From contig NZ_BNEB01000005.1 of NCBI RefSeq assembly GCF_016860545.1, forward strand, positions 1,426,001 through 1,490,000: a stretch of DNA of 64,000 nt, in the 5' to 3' direction. The stretch is from Streptomyces asoensis (lineage in GTDB: Bacteria; Actinomycetota; Actinomycetes; Streptomycetales; Streptomycetaceae). The notes under the pieces were generated by a model. That model worked only from the letters and a program-made list of their open reading frames with translations. It had not been told where the DNA came from and searched no databases. Shown one piece after another: positions 8,458 through 16,348 of the stretch; position 1 is the stretch's first letter; the number at the start of each line of letters is the position of its first letter. The position numbers and the translations under genes were made by a program.

Positions 8458-8483
8458 GATACCCGCCCCGGAGGGCGGGTATC
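8458..8483. terminator. Bidirectional hairpin terminator
   Basis: GATACCCGCCC and GGGCGGGTATC form a perfect 11-bp stem around the tetraloop CGGA. It lies between the convergent ends of the monooxygenase gene and cvnE and can serve both. Confidence 0.75.
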
Positions 8484-8584
8484 GGGTGGCACCGGGACCC
8501 GGCTCCCCGCAGCCGGTGCCGTGGCCTCGCCGGTGCGGCGAAGGCGTCAGGCGGTCGTCGGCGACGCCGTGGGCGACGCGAGTG

Positions 8585-9928
8585 TCACTTGGTCAGCCAG
8601 TTGAGGAACTTGCTCCACACACCGGACTGTTCGGCCTGGCGCGGGGCTCCCGTGCTCACGCGCGGCGGCTCCTGGACCGCGCTCTGGCGGCCCGGCCGGC
8701 TCACCGGCTTGGTCGGCGTGAACCGCGCCGGGAGCGTCACGAGGCCGCGGCTGAAGGCTCCCTGGCGCCAGGCCAGGCTCTCCTCGGGAACGCTCAGGTT
8801 GACGTCGGGCAGCCGGTTGAGGAGGTTCTCGATCGCCGTCACGACGATCTGCCGGGCGGGCTCCTTCGAGGGGCAGGCGTGCGGTCCGGCGCTCCAGGCG
8901 AGGTGCGCACGGTTGCTGCCCGCCTTGCGGGCCGCCGACAGCGTGGGGCCGGTGTTGGCGGCGGCGATGCTGACCAGCATCAGGTCGCCGGCGGTGAGCT
9001 TCTGACCGGCGAACTCCATGTCGGCCACGGGGTAGTGCGCGGCGAAGTTCGTCATGGGCGGGTTCTCCCACAACGTGTCGTCCATCGCCTCCTCGATCAG
9101 CCCGCCCTCGTACGCGTACCGGTCGTCGGTGAGCAGCCGGTGCAGGGTGTTGCCGATCAGGTTGACGAGGGGTTCGGCCCCCGCGCCCAGCAGCAGGGAC
9201 ACCTGGTGCAGCATCTCCTCGTCGGACAGGCCGACATGGTGCTTGAGCAGCCAGGAGGTGACGTCCTCGCCGGGCTTGCGCCGCTTGAGGGCGATCAGTT
9301 CGCCGACGGCCTGGAACAGCACCTCGGCGGCCTTGTCGGCGTTGACCCCGTCGAACATGCCGGAGATGCCGAAGAAGACGCGGTCGCCGATGTCGGCGGT
9401 GCAGCCGAAGAGCTCGTTGAACACGAACAGCGGGAGCTGCTTGGCGTAGGAGCCGACGAGGTCGGCCGAACCGCGCTCGCTGAACTGGGAGATGAGGAAG
9501 TCGGATATCCGCTCGACGCTCTGGCTGAGCCGCATCGGGTCGATGCGCGCCATGCTGTCCGTGATCGGCTGACGCAGCCTCAGGTGCTCGGCGCCGTCGG
9601 AGGACATGCAGTTGGGCCGGTAGGCGAGCACGGGAAGGACCGGGCTGTCGGGCGCGATCCGGCCTTCGTTGAAGTCACGCCAGCGGCGCGCGTCCTTGCG
9701 GAAGGACCCCGAGTCCTGGAGGAGTTGCAGGGCGGTGGCGTACTCGGTGACGAGGGTGGCCTCGACTCCCGGGGCGATCTCCACGGGCGCGGTGGGCCCG
9801 TAGTGGCGCAGGTACGTGTAGTAGGCCTGCGGGTCGGCCGCGAACTCCGGCCCGTACAGCGGCACTCTGCCGCCGGGCTGGTGCGCCGGGCACCCGGGCG
9901 GGGGCACGGGTGCGGTGGGTCGGTCCAT
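8585..9928 (-). CDS. cvnE: Conservon cytochrome P450 (CvnE, CYP157-like) lacking EXXR
   Basis: A 447-residue P450 at the end of the conservon. The heme thiolate is C352 in AGPHACPSKEPARQ. Two normally conserved features differ. The K-helix EXXR is replaced by DTLW (284-287) just before PP, and the I-helix oxygen-binding threonine is a proline (GAGAEP, 248-253). Loss of EXXR is known for the Streptomyces CYP157 family, members of which sit in cvn operons, so this is probably a CYP157. The ATG at 9928 follows AGGAG. A C-terminal extension ends in the amphipathic stretch SGVWSKFLNWLTK, possibly a membrane or partner anchor. It probably works with the CvnABCD signalling complex; whether it has oxygenase activity is doubtful. 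Confidence 0.88.
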   Translation of the reverse strand: MDRPTAPVPPPGCPAHQPGGRVPLYGPEFAADPQAYYTYLRHYGPTAPVEIAPGVEATLVTEYATALQLLQDSGSFRKDARRWRDFNEGRIAPDSPVLPVLAYRPNCMSSDGAEHLRLRQPITDSMARIDPMRLSQSVERISDFLISQFSERGSADLVGSYAKQLPLFVFNELFGCTADIGDRVFFGISGMFDGVNADKAAEVLFQAVGELIALKRRKPGEDVTSWLLKHHVGLSDEEMLHQVSLLLGAGAEPLVNLIGNTLHRLLTDDRYAYEGGLIEEAMDDTLWENPPMTNFAAHYPVADMEFAGQKLTAGDLMLVSIAAANTGPTLSAARKAGSNRAHLAWSAGPHACPSKEPARQIVVTAIENLLNRLPDVNLSVPEESLAWRQGAFSRGLVTLPARFTPTKPVSRPGRQSAVQEPPRVSTGAPRQAEQSGVWSKFLNWLTK

Positions 9929-9936
9929 GTCTGCTC

Positions 9937-10530
9937 CTAGTGTGCACGGTCCTGCAGGTGGCGGACGAGGGTGATCAGCGCGTCGGCCGATGACCGCTCG
10001 TCTCGCGCGTCGCAGGTGACGACGGGGGTGTCGTCGAGCAGGTCCAGTGCGTCGCGCAGAGCCATCTCGTCCCGCAGGGGGGCGCCGTCGAAGTGGTTGA
10101 CGGCGATGGCGTAGTCGAGTCCGTACTGCTCGATCAGGTCGATCACGGCGAAGGAGTCCGCGAGCCGCTCGGGGTCGACGAGCACCAGCGCGCCGAGGGC
10201 GCCGCGCGCCATGTCCTCCCACATCTGGACGAAGCGCTGCTGGCCCGGCGTCCCGAACAGGTACAGCACGACCCGGTCGCTGATGGTCAGACGCCCGAAG
10301 TCCATGGCGACCGTGGTGGTGGTCTTGCCCTGGACGCCCTTGAGGTCGTCGACCGACTCGGCGGCCCGTGTCATCGTCTCTTCGGTGGTCAGCGGTTCGA
10401 TCTCGGAGATCGCCCCGATGAACGTGGTCTTGCCGACCGCGAAGTGACCCACGACGAGGATCTTGACCGCCGTCTGCGTCGCTCCGTCGCGGACGTAGGC
10501 CTGCTCATCCAAACTTGGCCCTGAGACCAT
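9937..10530 (-). CDS. cvnD: CvnD, conservon small GTPase-like ATP/GTP-binding protein
   Basis: A 197-residue Ras-like protein. The P-loop is GHFAVGKT (28-35), the switch II region is FGTPGQQRF (about 92-100) with the DxxG motif altered to GTPG, and the base-specificity motif is NHFD (145-148) in place of NKxD. It overlaps the end of cvnC by 26 bp and is 8 bp from cvnE. In the studied Streptomyces conservon it associates with CvnA, CvnB and CvnC at the membrane in a G-protein-coupled-like arrangement, which is family knowledge rather than visible here. Confidence 0.92.
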   Translation of the reverse strand: MVSGPSLDEQAYVRDGATQTAVKILVVGHFAVGKTTFIGAISEIEPLTTEETMTRAAESVDDLKGVQGKTTTTVAMDFGRLTISDRVVLYLFGTPGQQRFVQMWEDMARGALGALVLVDPERLADSFAVIDLIEQYGLDYAIAVNHFDGAPLRDEMALRDALDLLDDTPVVTCDARDERSSADALITLVRHLQDRAH

Positions 10531-10882
10531 TCAGCACCTCCTCCAGGATGTCCCTGTCGGCCAGCGGGGCGCGCTGGACCGGCGGGCGGGTGATGAGATA
10601 TCCGCCTTCGGTGAGGGCGGCGAGGAGGATCTTCACCACGCCCAGGGGAAGTTGGGTGTGCCCGGCGATCTCGGCGACCGAGAGGTAGCCGGCCGAGCAC
10701 AGGTCGAGCAGCTTCTGCTCCTCGGGAGACAGCCGGGTGGGCCGCTGCTCGTGATCGGCGGCCGCCGTGACCAGGGTGATGAGCGAGAGCTGTCCCTCGT
10801 CGGGCAGCCCGCGGCCCTTGGTGATGACGTACGGACGGACTAATTCCGGTGTCTGCGGCTCCAGTTCGTCGAACCCGTTCAT
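10505..10882 (-). CDS. cvnC: CvnC, DUF742 protein with TTA codon
   Basis: A 125-residue DUF742 protein with a winged-helix-like C-terminal half (LSVAEIAGHTQLPLGVVK then LLAALTEGGYL). Codon 14 (positions 10841-10843, minus strand) is TTA, the rare leucine codon read only by the bldA tRNA in Streptomyces. Full conservon expression may therefore depend on developmental bldA control. The ATG overlaps the cvnB stop as ATGA, and the gene end overlaps cvnD by 26 bp, so cvnB-cvnC-cvnD are translationally coupled. A block at this TTA should affect downstream cvnD and cvnE as well. Confidence 0.92.
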   Translation of the reverse strand: MNGFDELEPQTPELVRPYVITKGRGLPDEGQLSLITLVTAAADHEQRPTRLSPEEQKLLDLCSAGYLSVAEIAGHTQLPLGVVKILLAALTEGGYLITRPPVQRAPLADRDILEEVLNGLRAKFG

Positions 10883-11280
10883 GACCGCACGCCGAGGTTC
10901 TCGCGCGGCGGTGTCGTCAGGGCCTTGCCGAGCTGGCCGACGAGCTGCTGCATCCGGAAGGTGATGTCCGCCATGTCGACGTCGGGCGAGGCCGAGACGC
11001 CGAGATAGGCACCCTCGCCGGCGGAGATCAGGAAGACCCAGCCGCCGTCGAACTCGACCAGTGTCTGGCGCCACCCCATCTGCGGGTCCTCGCAGAAGAA
11101 CGCGAGCGACCGGCTGAGCGACTGCACACCGCTCATCGCGGCGGCGACCCGGTCGGCGTCGTCCTTGTCGAAGTCCTGGGTCCGCGCCATCAGCAGACCG
11201 TCCGCGGAGATGAGGACGGCGTGCAGGGCCCCGGGGATCTCCAAGGCACTGTCAAGCATCCATGACAGATCGTCGTTCAC
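10879..11280 (-). CDS. cvnB: CvnB, roadblock/LC7 protein
   Basis: A 133-residue roadblock/LC7-fold protein (LDSALEIPGALHAVLISADGLL, then the FLISAGEGAYLGV beta strand). These proteins commonly regulate small GTPases, here probably CvnD. The GTG start overlaps the cvnA stop (GTGA) and its end overlaps the cvnC start (ATGA). Confidence 0.92.
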   Translation of the reverse strand: MNDDLSWMLDSALEIPGALHAVLISADGLLMARTQDFDKDDADRVAAAMSGVQSLSRSLAFFCEDPQMGWRQTLVEFDGGWVFLISAGEGAYLGVSASPDVDMADITFRMQQLVGQLGKALTTPPRENLGVRS

Positions 11281-12443
11281 GAGACCTCATGCCCTTCGCT
11301 GCCAGCACCACGGGTGCTGCTCGACTTTTCCGCGGGATTCGCAGGCGTGGCCCGGCCCGACTGGGTGCCCCGCTGGAAGGCGCCCATGATCGCCGCGGTC
11401 TCGGCGCCCGTGCGGGCGGGAGTGGACGAGGACGCGCTGCCGGGCACGATGGCCATGGGCCGCTTGCGGCGCCGCTTCGGCAGACCGTCGGCGGTGGTGC
11501 TGGTGGAGTGGCCGCTCTCGGGGCCGCCGCGGCCCGTGCCGGCGACGGCGGGCACGGCGGGAGCGGGTTCCTTCTGCTCGGGCGCGCTGGTGAGCAGGTC
11601 GTGCGGCAGGAGCAGGACCGCACGGACACCTCCGTAGGGGGAGGTGGAGTCCACCGAGACCTCGAAGCCGAAGCGCTCGCTGAGCACACCGATCACCGCG
11701 AAGCCGAACTGCGGCGGGTTGCCGAGCGCGGAGACGCCCGAGACCCGCTGGCTCGACAGGAGCCGGTCGGCGCGGGCGCGCTCCTCGTCGTTCATACCGA
11801 CACCCGCGTCGTCGACGACGATACAAATGCCCTTGGGCACGGTGCGGATGTTGATCTCGACGACGGTGTCCGGGCTCGAATAGCTCGTCGCGTTGTCGAG
11901 CAGTTCGGCGAGGGCGAGCGCGACCGGTTCCACGGCGCGGCTCGTGATGCCGAAGTCGACCTGCGAGAGGATCTCCACCCGCCGGTAGTGGCGGACCCTG
12001 CCCTGTGCGCTGCGCACCACGTCGTACACGGAGGCGACGTCACGTGCGCGTCCGAGCCAGCCGTCGCAGAGCACGGCGATGGACTGGGCTCGCCGGCCGA
12101 ACTGCGAGTTCGTGTGGTCGATCTCCAGAAGGTCCTGGAGAATCACCGACTCGCCGTATTTGTTCTGTAGCCGGGAGACAATCAACTGCTGTTCCGCGGC
12201 GAGGCCCTGGAGGGTCCGCATCGCGGACTTCAGGACCGTTTTCGTAGCATCTTCGGCTCGTTCCCGAGCTGCCTCGACGGATTGCGCGTACTCGTTTTCC
12301 AGCGCGGAGTAGTGGGACCTGAGCCCCGTGATCTCCTGCCTCAAAGCACGCGCCGCCCTGCGCTGTCGAACTATGAGGGCGACTGCGACGAGTACGGCCA
12401 CGAGGAGAGCCCAGATTACCGGGTTCTGTATGTAATGCGTCAT
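11277..12443 (-). CDS. cvnA: CvnA, membrane histidine-kinase-like ATPase
   Basis: A 388-residue sensor-like protein. One N-terminal membrane helix (about residues 8-26, WALLVAVLVAVALIV) is followed by a coiled-coil-rich region (about 30-75) and a HATPase_c domain with N-box ELLDNATSYSSP and G1-box VDDAGVGM. I see no phospho-acceptor H-box, as is usual for CvnA, so ATP binding may signal conformationally to CvnB-D. The C-terminal 100 residues are low-complexity and Ser/Thr/Arg rich. The ATG at 12443 is chosen because it opens directly into the membrane helix and follows GAAGAGAG. It is the first gene of the conservon. Confidence 0.9.
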   Translation of the reverse strand: MTHYIQNPVIWALLVAVLVAVALIVRQRRAARALRQEITGLRSHYSALENEYAQSVEAARERAEDATKTVLKSAMRTLQGLAAEQQLIVSRLQNKYGESVILQDLLEIDHTNSQFGRRAQSIAVLCDGWLGRARDVASVYDVVRSAQGRVRHYRRVEILSQVDFGITSRAVEPVALALAELLDNATSYSSPDTVVEINIRTVPKGICIVVDDAGVGMNDEERARADRLLSSQRVSGVSALGNPPQFGFAVIGVLSERFGFEVSVDSTSPYGGVRAVLLLPHDLLTSAPEQKEPAPAVPAVAGTGRGGPESGHSTSTTADGLPKRRRKRPMAIVPGSASSSTPARTGAETAAIMGAFQRGTQSGRATPANPAEKSSSTRGAGSEGHEVS

Positions 12444-12784
12444 AAGACTCTCTTCAGGCGACTGCGGGCCAGTTGCTGAATTCCCGTCAACGCGGGTGGA
12501 CCGGCGGACTGCCCGCACCGGGGTGACCGCCCGGACTGTCCCCGTAGTCGGAGATGTCGTCTTGCACCCATCCGCCCGCTCTACAAGCGAGCGTGATCGT
12601 ATCACCACAAGATGGAGTCACAGACCGTCAAGATGCGTGCCTGGTTGAACATTGACGGTTCGTCAGCAGTACGGGAGAGCGGCCGGGAAGTAGCCGGGAA
12701 GTGTCATCCGCAAAGGGGTCGCCGGGACGCACGGGGAACAACCGATAAACGGGCTTCCGCGACATTACGGAGACAAGGGCCCGG
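12444..12784. other. Conservon upstream region, no gene
   Basis: About 340 bp between cvnA and the tRNA terminator with lower GC than its surroundings. It must contain the cvnA promoter, but I cannot pick a confident -35/-10 pair. No coding frame with a plausible start and no RNA gene is seen. Confidence 0.4.
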
Positions 12785-12824
12785 AAACAACAAAACCCGT
12801 ACCCGGCAGTACGCCGAATACGGG
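12785..12824 (-). terminator. Intrinsic terminator of tRNA-Leu
   Basis: Read on the minus strand, CCCGTA pairs with TACGGG and CGGC with GCCG, followed by TTTTGTTGTTT. A true U-tract is rare in this genome, making this a convincing factor-independent terminator about 50 bp past the tRNA 3' end. Confidence 0.8.
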
Positions 12825-12872
12825 CAATCAAGGAATCACCGAGCGGAATCCGCCCGGCACGGAGAGTGAGAG

Positions 12873-12957
12873 TGTCCGAGGGGGGACTTGAACCCCCACG
12901 CCCGATAAAGGGCACTAGCACCTCAAGCTAGCGCGTCTGCCATTCCGCCACCCGGAC
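12873..12957 (-). tRNA. tRNA-Leu (anticodon GAG)
   Basis: An 85-nt class II tRNA. The acceptor stem is GTCCGGG/CTCGGAC with discriminator A. The anticodon stem is CTAGC/GCTAG around loop TTGAGGT with anticodon GAG (complement of 12922-12924). It has a long variable arm, and the T-arm is GGGGG-TTCAAGT-CCCCC. It decodes CTC/CTT. CCA is not encoded. I see no integrase or duplicated 3' end nearby, so no sign of element insertion. Confidence 0.97.
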
Positions 12958-13101
12958 CAGGTGTAGCCGCTGTGCGAGGTCTCCCGCCCGGCGACAAGGA
13001 CAACAATACCAAGCTTTCGGAGTGCCTTTCACCTGCATAACCGCTGGCCGGGCGGGTACCGCGGCCTCGCGGCCGGGTCCTCGCCCACGGTGACCGCCCG
13101 G

Positions 13102-13557
13102 TCACCTCCCCGCCGGGTCCGCGGCCACGAGGGTGCGCAGTGCGTCCAGCAGCGCGGCGGCCGCCCGCTCCTCGAGCGGGGCGAGGAACCGGCGCTCGGC
13201 CGCCGAGCGCGCCGCCTGCGCCCGCTCCAGGCAGACCCGGCCGGCGTCCGTGAGCCCGACGATGTTCCTGCGGCGGTCCGGCGCACCCCGCCGCCGCTCC
13301 ACCAGACCGTGGTCCTCGAGACCGTCGAGGAGGGAGACCATCGTGGTGCGGTCGACACCCAGCCGCCCGGCGGCCTCGCCCTGCGACAGGGGTTCCTCCC
13401 CCGCGAGCACCGCCAGGACCCCCAGCTCGCGGACGTCCACCCCGTACGGCACCAGCGCCCGTGCCGAGGCCCGCGCCAGTGCGGATCCGGCCCGCTCGAG
13501 CAGGTGCCCCAGCCGGGGCTCCAGCGGCACGGGCTCCGCGCGCCGATCACCGACCAT
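13102..13557 (-). CDS. MarR-family transcriptional regulator
   Basis: A 151-residue winged-helix regulator. The core runs from about residue 30 to 105: LSQGEAAGRLGVDRTTMVSL (recognition helix), LVERRRGAPDRRRN (wing) and VGLTDAG, all classic MarR. ATG at 13557. It stands alone between tRNA-Leu and the Tat-exported isomerase-like gene. Because MarR proteins usually control an adjacent gene, the target may lie in this block, but no palindromic operator is obvious. Ligand unknown. Confidence 0.85.
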   Translation of the reverse strand: MVGDRRAEPVPLEPRLGHLLERAGSALARASARALVPYGVDVRELGVLAVLAGEEPLSQGEAAGRLGVDRTTMVSLLDGLEDHGLVERRRGAPDRRRNIVGLTDAGRVCLERAQAARSAAERRFLAPLEERAAAALLDALRTLVAADPAGR

Positions 13558-13679
13558 GGCATCGAGGGTAGCGACCGCAGGGGCCGCTGATCGCCGGTTC
13601 CCGCGATGATCAGCGGGGGGGGCGGGTGCGGCGAGCCCGCGGCGGACGGCGGGCGCCGGGGGTCCGCCGACCGGCGACG

Positions 13680-13741
13680 CGCACCCGCGTGTGGTGGCCC
13701 ACCCCGGCAGGGACCGGGACGGGCCACCACGCGCGGGTGCG
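13680..13741. terminator. Large hairpin terminator
   Basis: A 21-bp stem (CGCACCCGCGTGTGGTGGCCC paired with its near-complement, one mismatch) around a 20-nt loop. It follows the stop of the minus-strand gene at 13770 and precedes the MarR gene, so it probably ends the long ebo-like operon. Confidence 0.75.
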
Positions 13742-13769
13742 CCGGTTCAGCCGGCCCGCACCGCCGTGC

Positions 13770-14816
13770 TCAGCACTTCTCGCGCAGTGAGTGCAGGTGC
13801 GCGCTGGACTTCCGGGCGAACGCGAAGGACTCGACCGGGTTGTCGTGCTCGGCCTGCCAGTGGTGGGCCAGGCGCTCGCCGCGCAGCCGGGTGACGGCGG
13901 ACAGGAACCGCCGGTAGTCGATGTCGCCGTCGCCGACGTCGACCATCCGGTAGCCGAACTGGTCGCTCGGGTCGCTGACACCGTCCTTCACGTGGAAGAG
14001 GGGATAGCGGTGCGGCTGCTTCAGCACGTAGTCCAGCGGTTCGAAAGGCGCGGCCGTGCCGTCGGGCCGCCGGGAGAAGCGGAACCGGCCGGCGTACGCC
14101 CAGAAGATGTCCATCTCCAGGAAGACCAGGTCGGGGTCGGTCTCCGCGAGCAGGACGTCGTAGAGACGGACCTTGGGGTCGTCGCTCGCGAAGCCGAACT
14201 CGTCGGAGTGGTTGTGCTGGTAGAACTTCATGCCCCGGGCCCTGGCCGCCGCGCCGTAGGTGTTGAACTCCTCGGCCGCGCGTTTCCACGCGTCGACGGT
14301 GGAGCCGTAGCGGAACGGCCCCGAGGCGGTGCCTATGTGTTTCAGGCCCAGTGCCTGGGCGTCGTCGAGGACCTTGGTGAGGTTCTGGGCGAAGGTGTAG
14401 GCGTTCGGGTCGTCGGAGTAGTAGCCGACGTGGCTGCCGATCGGTGTCAGACCGTGGTCGCGGGCCAGCCGCTTGAGCCGGGCGAGGGTGATGGGTCCCG
14501 CGGAGCCCTGGGTGTATCCGGCGAACTCGACCTCGTCGTACCCGTACTTCTCCAGCTCGGCGAAGACGGGCGCGAATCCCAGCGTGGAGACCTTGTCCCG
14601 CAGGCTGTAGAGCTGGATGCCGAGGCGGCCCGGAGGCAGGACGGGACGGCCCCGGCCGGCCGCGGAGGCGGCGGTGCCGGTACCGGGTGCCGCGGCCGCC
14701 GGCGTGCCGGCCGCCCCGAGCAGAGCGGCCGCGGAGGCGCCGGCGGCGACACCGAGCATGCCTCGTCTGGTCAGACGGTGCGTGAGTGCGGGGTCGGTGT
14801 CGGAGATGCGGCTCAT
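13770..14816 (-). CDS. Tat-exported sugar phosphate isomerase/epimerase-like protein
   Basis: A 348-residue xylose-isomerase-like TIM-barrel protein (AP endonuclease 2 family). The N-terminus carries a twin-arginine signal (LTRRGMLGVAAG, R17-R18) and an Ala-rich hydrophobic stretch to about residue 45, so it should be exported folded, probably with its metal. Barrel strands with metal-type ligands are visible (FYQHNHSDEF, FLEMDIFWAYAG, LFHVKDG). It starts 71 bp after the phosphodiesterase-like gene and may be the last gene of the ebo-like operon. A related cytoplasmic enzyme is encoded at 24149-25156. Substrate unknown; keto-sugar or inositol derivatives are plausible. Confidence 0.8.
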   Translation of the reverse strand: MSRISDTDPALTHRLTRRGMLGVAAGASAAALLGAAGTPAAAAPGTGTAASAAGRGRPVLPPGRLGIQLYSLRDKVSTLGFAPVFAELEKYGYDEVEFAGYTQGSAGPITLARLKRLARDHGLTPIGSHVGYYSDDPNAYTFAQNLTKVLDDAQALGLKHIGTASGPFRYGSTVDAWKRAAEEFNTYGAAARARGMKFYQHNHSDEFGFASDDPKVRLYDVLLAETDPDLVFLEMDIFWAYAGRFRFSRRPDGTAAPFEPLDYVLKQPHRYPLFHVKDGVSDPSDQFGYRMVDVGDGDIDYRRFLSAVTRLRGERLAHHWQAEHDNPVESFAFARKSSAHLHSLREKC

Positions 14817-14887
14817 GTCTGGAACTCCTCACGATCGGCGGGCGTTGTCAGTGGTGAGTGCTTGACTTGTGAGCGGTCGGCAACCTC

Positions 14888-16348
14888 TCAGGAGAGGCCG
14901 GCCAGCCGGAGCAGCAGTGCTTTCACGTCGGTGGCCGCGACACGGTCGCCGAGCGAACGGGGGGTGGAGCAGATGAGGAGCGGACCGTCGTCGTCGCTCG
15001 CCGGAAGACGGCCGTGGCTGCCACGGACGGGTGAGGGGTCGAGGGGCACCACCGCCATGCGGTAGCGCAGGCCCAGTTTCTTGCGCGCCAGGGCGGTGGC
15101 CGCCTTGACCTTCACATAGGGGTCGAGCGGGTCCATGAACAGCTCGACCGGGTCGTAGCCGGGTTTGCGGTGGATCTCGACGAGCTGGGCGAAGTCGGGC
15201 GCGCGGGCGTCGTCGAGCCAGTAGTAGTACGTGAACCAGGCGTCCGGCTCCGCGACGGCGACGAGTTCGCCGGAGCGCGGGTGGTCGAGGTGGTGCGCCT
15301 TCTTGCCCTCGTCGTCGAGGAGCTGCTCGATGCCGGGCAGCCCGTCGAGCGCGGAGCGGACGGCTTCGAGGTCCTCGGGGCGGCGCACGTAGACGTGGGC
15401 GAGTTGGTGGTCCGCGACCGCGAAGGCACGGGACGCCATCGGGTCGAGGTACTCCATGCCGTCCTGGGTGTGCACTTCGAGCAGCCCCGCGCGGCGCAGT
15501 GCGCGGTTGATGTCGACCGGCCGGCTCACCGGGGTGATGCCGTACTCGGACAGGGCGACGACGGTACGTCCCTCGGCCCGGGCGTCGGCCAGCAGCGGGG
15601 CCATGGCGGCGTCCAGGTCGGCGGCCGCCCGCAGGGAGCGCGGGTCGTCGGGGCCGAAGCGCTGGAGGTCGTAGTCGAGGTGAGGGAGGTAGCACAGGGC
15701 GAGGTCGGGGTGGCGGGTGTGCAGGACGTGGCGGGTCGCGTCGATGATCCACCGGCTGGAGACGAGGTCGGCGCCGGGGCCCCAGAAGTGGAACAGGGGG
15801 AAGGTGCCCAGCTTCTCGGTGAGTTCGTCGTGCAGGGCCGGGGGGCGGGTGTAGCAGTCGGGCTCCTTGCGGCCGTCGGCGTAGTAGACCGGACGGGGGG
15901 TGACGGTGTAGTCGGTGTCGGCGCCCATGGCGTACCACCAGCAGATGTTGGCGACCGTGTAGCCGGGGTGGGCCCGGCGGGCGGCGTCCCAGAGCTTGTC
16001 GCCGGCGACGAGACCGTTGTGCTGCCGCCACAGCAGGACGTCGCCGAGCTCACGGAAGTACCAGCCGTTGCCGACGATGCCGTGCTCCGCGGGATGGGTG
16101 CCGGTGAGGAAGGTGGACTGCGCGGCGCAGGTCACGGCCGGCAGGACGGTCCCGAGCGGCGCCCGGGAGCCTGCCTGGGCCAGGGTCTTCAGGTGGGGCA
16201 TGTGATCGAGCAGACGGGGGGTCAGACCGACGACGTCGAGGACGAGAAGAGGGACCGGGGATCCGGGAGGTTCGCCCGGTCCGGAGCCGCGGGCGCCGGG
16301 TTCGGGGCGGCCGTGGTGCTGGGTGCCGGACGGCACTGGGCTGCTCAT
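14888..16348 (-). CDS. EboF-like nucleotide pyrophosphatase/phosphodiesterase (alkaline phosphatase fold)
   Basis: A 486-residue cytoplasmic enzyme of the type I phosphodiesterase/nucleotide pyrophosphatase family. Metal and nucleophile positions are visible: D38 (LVLDVVGLTP), T73 in LPAVTCAAQSTFLTG, H223/D225/D227 in LPHLDYD, then ALSEYGITPV. The first 30 residues are a Gly/Pro-rich tail with no export signal. The ATG at 16348 overlaps the EboE stop (ATGA) and follows AAGGAG. In ebo clusters this fold is the EboF component, expected to cleave a phosphodiester or phosphomonoester in the pathway product. Assignment to EboF rests on fold and gene neighbourhood. Confidence 0.82.
   Translation of the reverse strand: MSSPVPSGTQHHGRPEPGARGSGPGEPPGSPVPLLVLDVVGLTPRLLDHMPHLKTLAQAGSRAPLGTVLPAVTCAAQSTFLTGTHPAEHGIVGNGWYFRELGDVLLWRQHNGLVAGDKLWDAARRAHPGYTVANICWWYAMGADTDYTVTPRPVYYADGRKEPDCYTRPPALHDELTEKLGTFPLFHFWGPGADLVSSRWIIDATRHVLHTRHPDLALCYLPHLDYDLQRFGPDDPRSLRAAADLDAAMAPLLADARAEGRTVVALSEYGITPVSRPVDINRALRRAGLLEVHTQDGMEYLDPMASRAFAVADHQLAHVYVRRPEDLEAVRSALDGLPGIEQLLDDEGKKAHHLDHPRSGELVAVAEPDAWFTYYYWLDDARAPDFAQLVEIHRKPGYDPVELFMDPLDPYVKVKAATALARKKLGLRYRMAVVPLDPSPVRGSHGRLPASDDDGPLLICSTPRSLGDRVAATDVKALLLRLAGLS

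Noticed and set aside
12873..12957. Integration site of a mobile element at tRNA-Leu
   Set aside because: No integrase, excisionase or repeated tRNA 3' end was seen on either side; the flanks are a conservon and a MarR gene.
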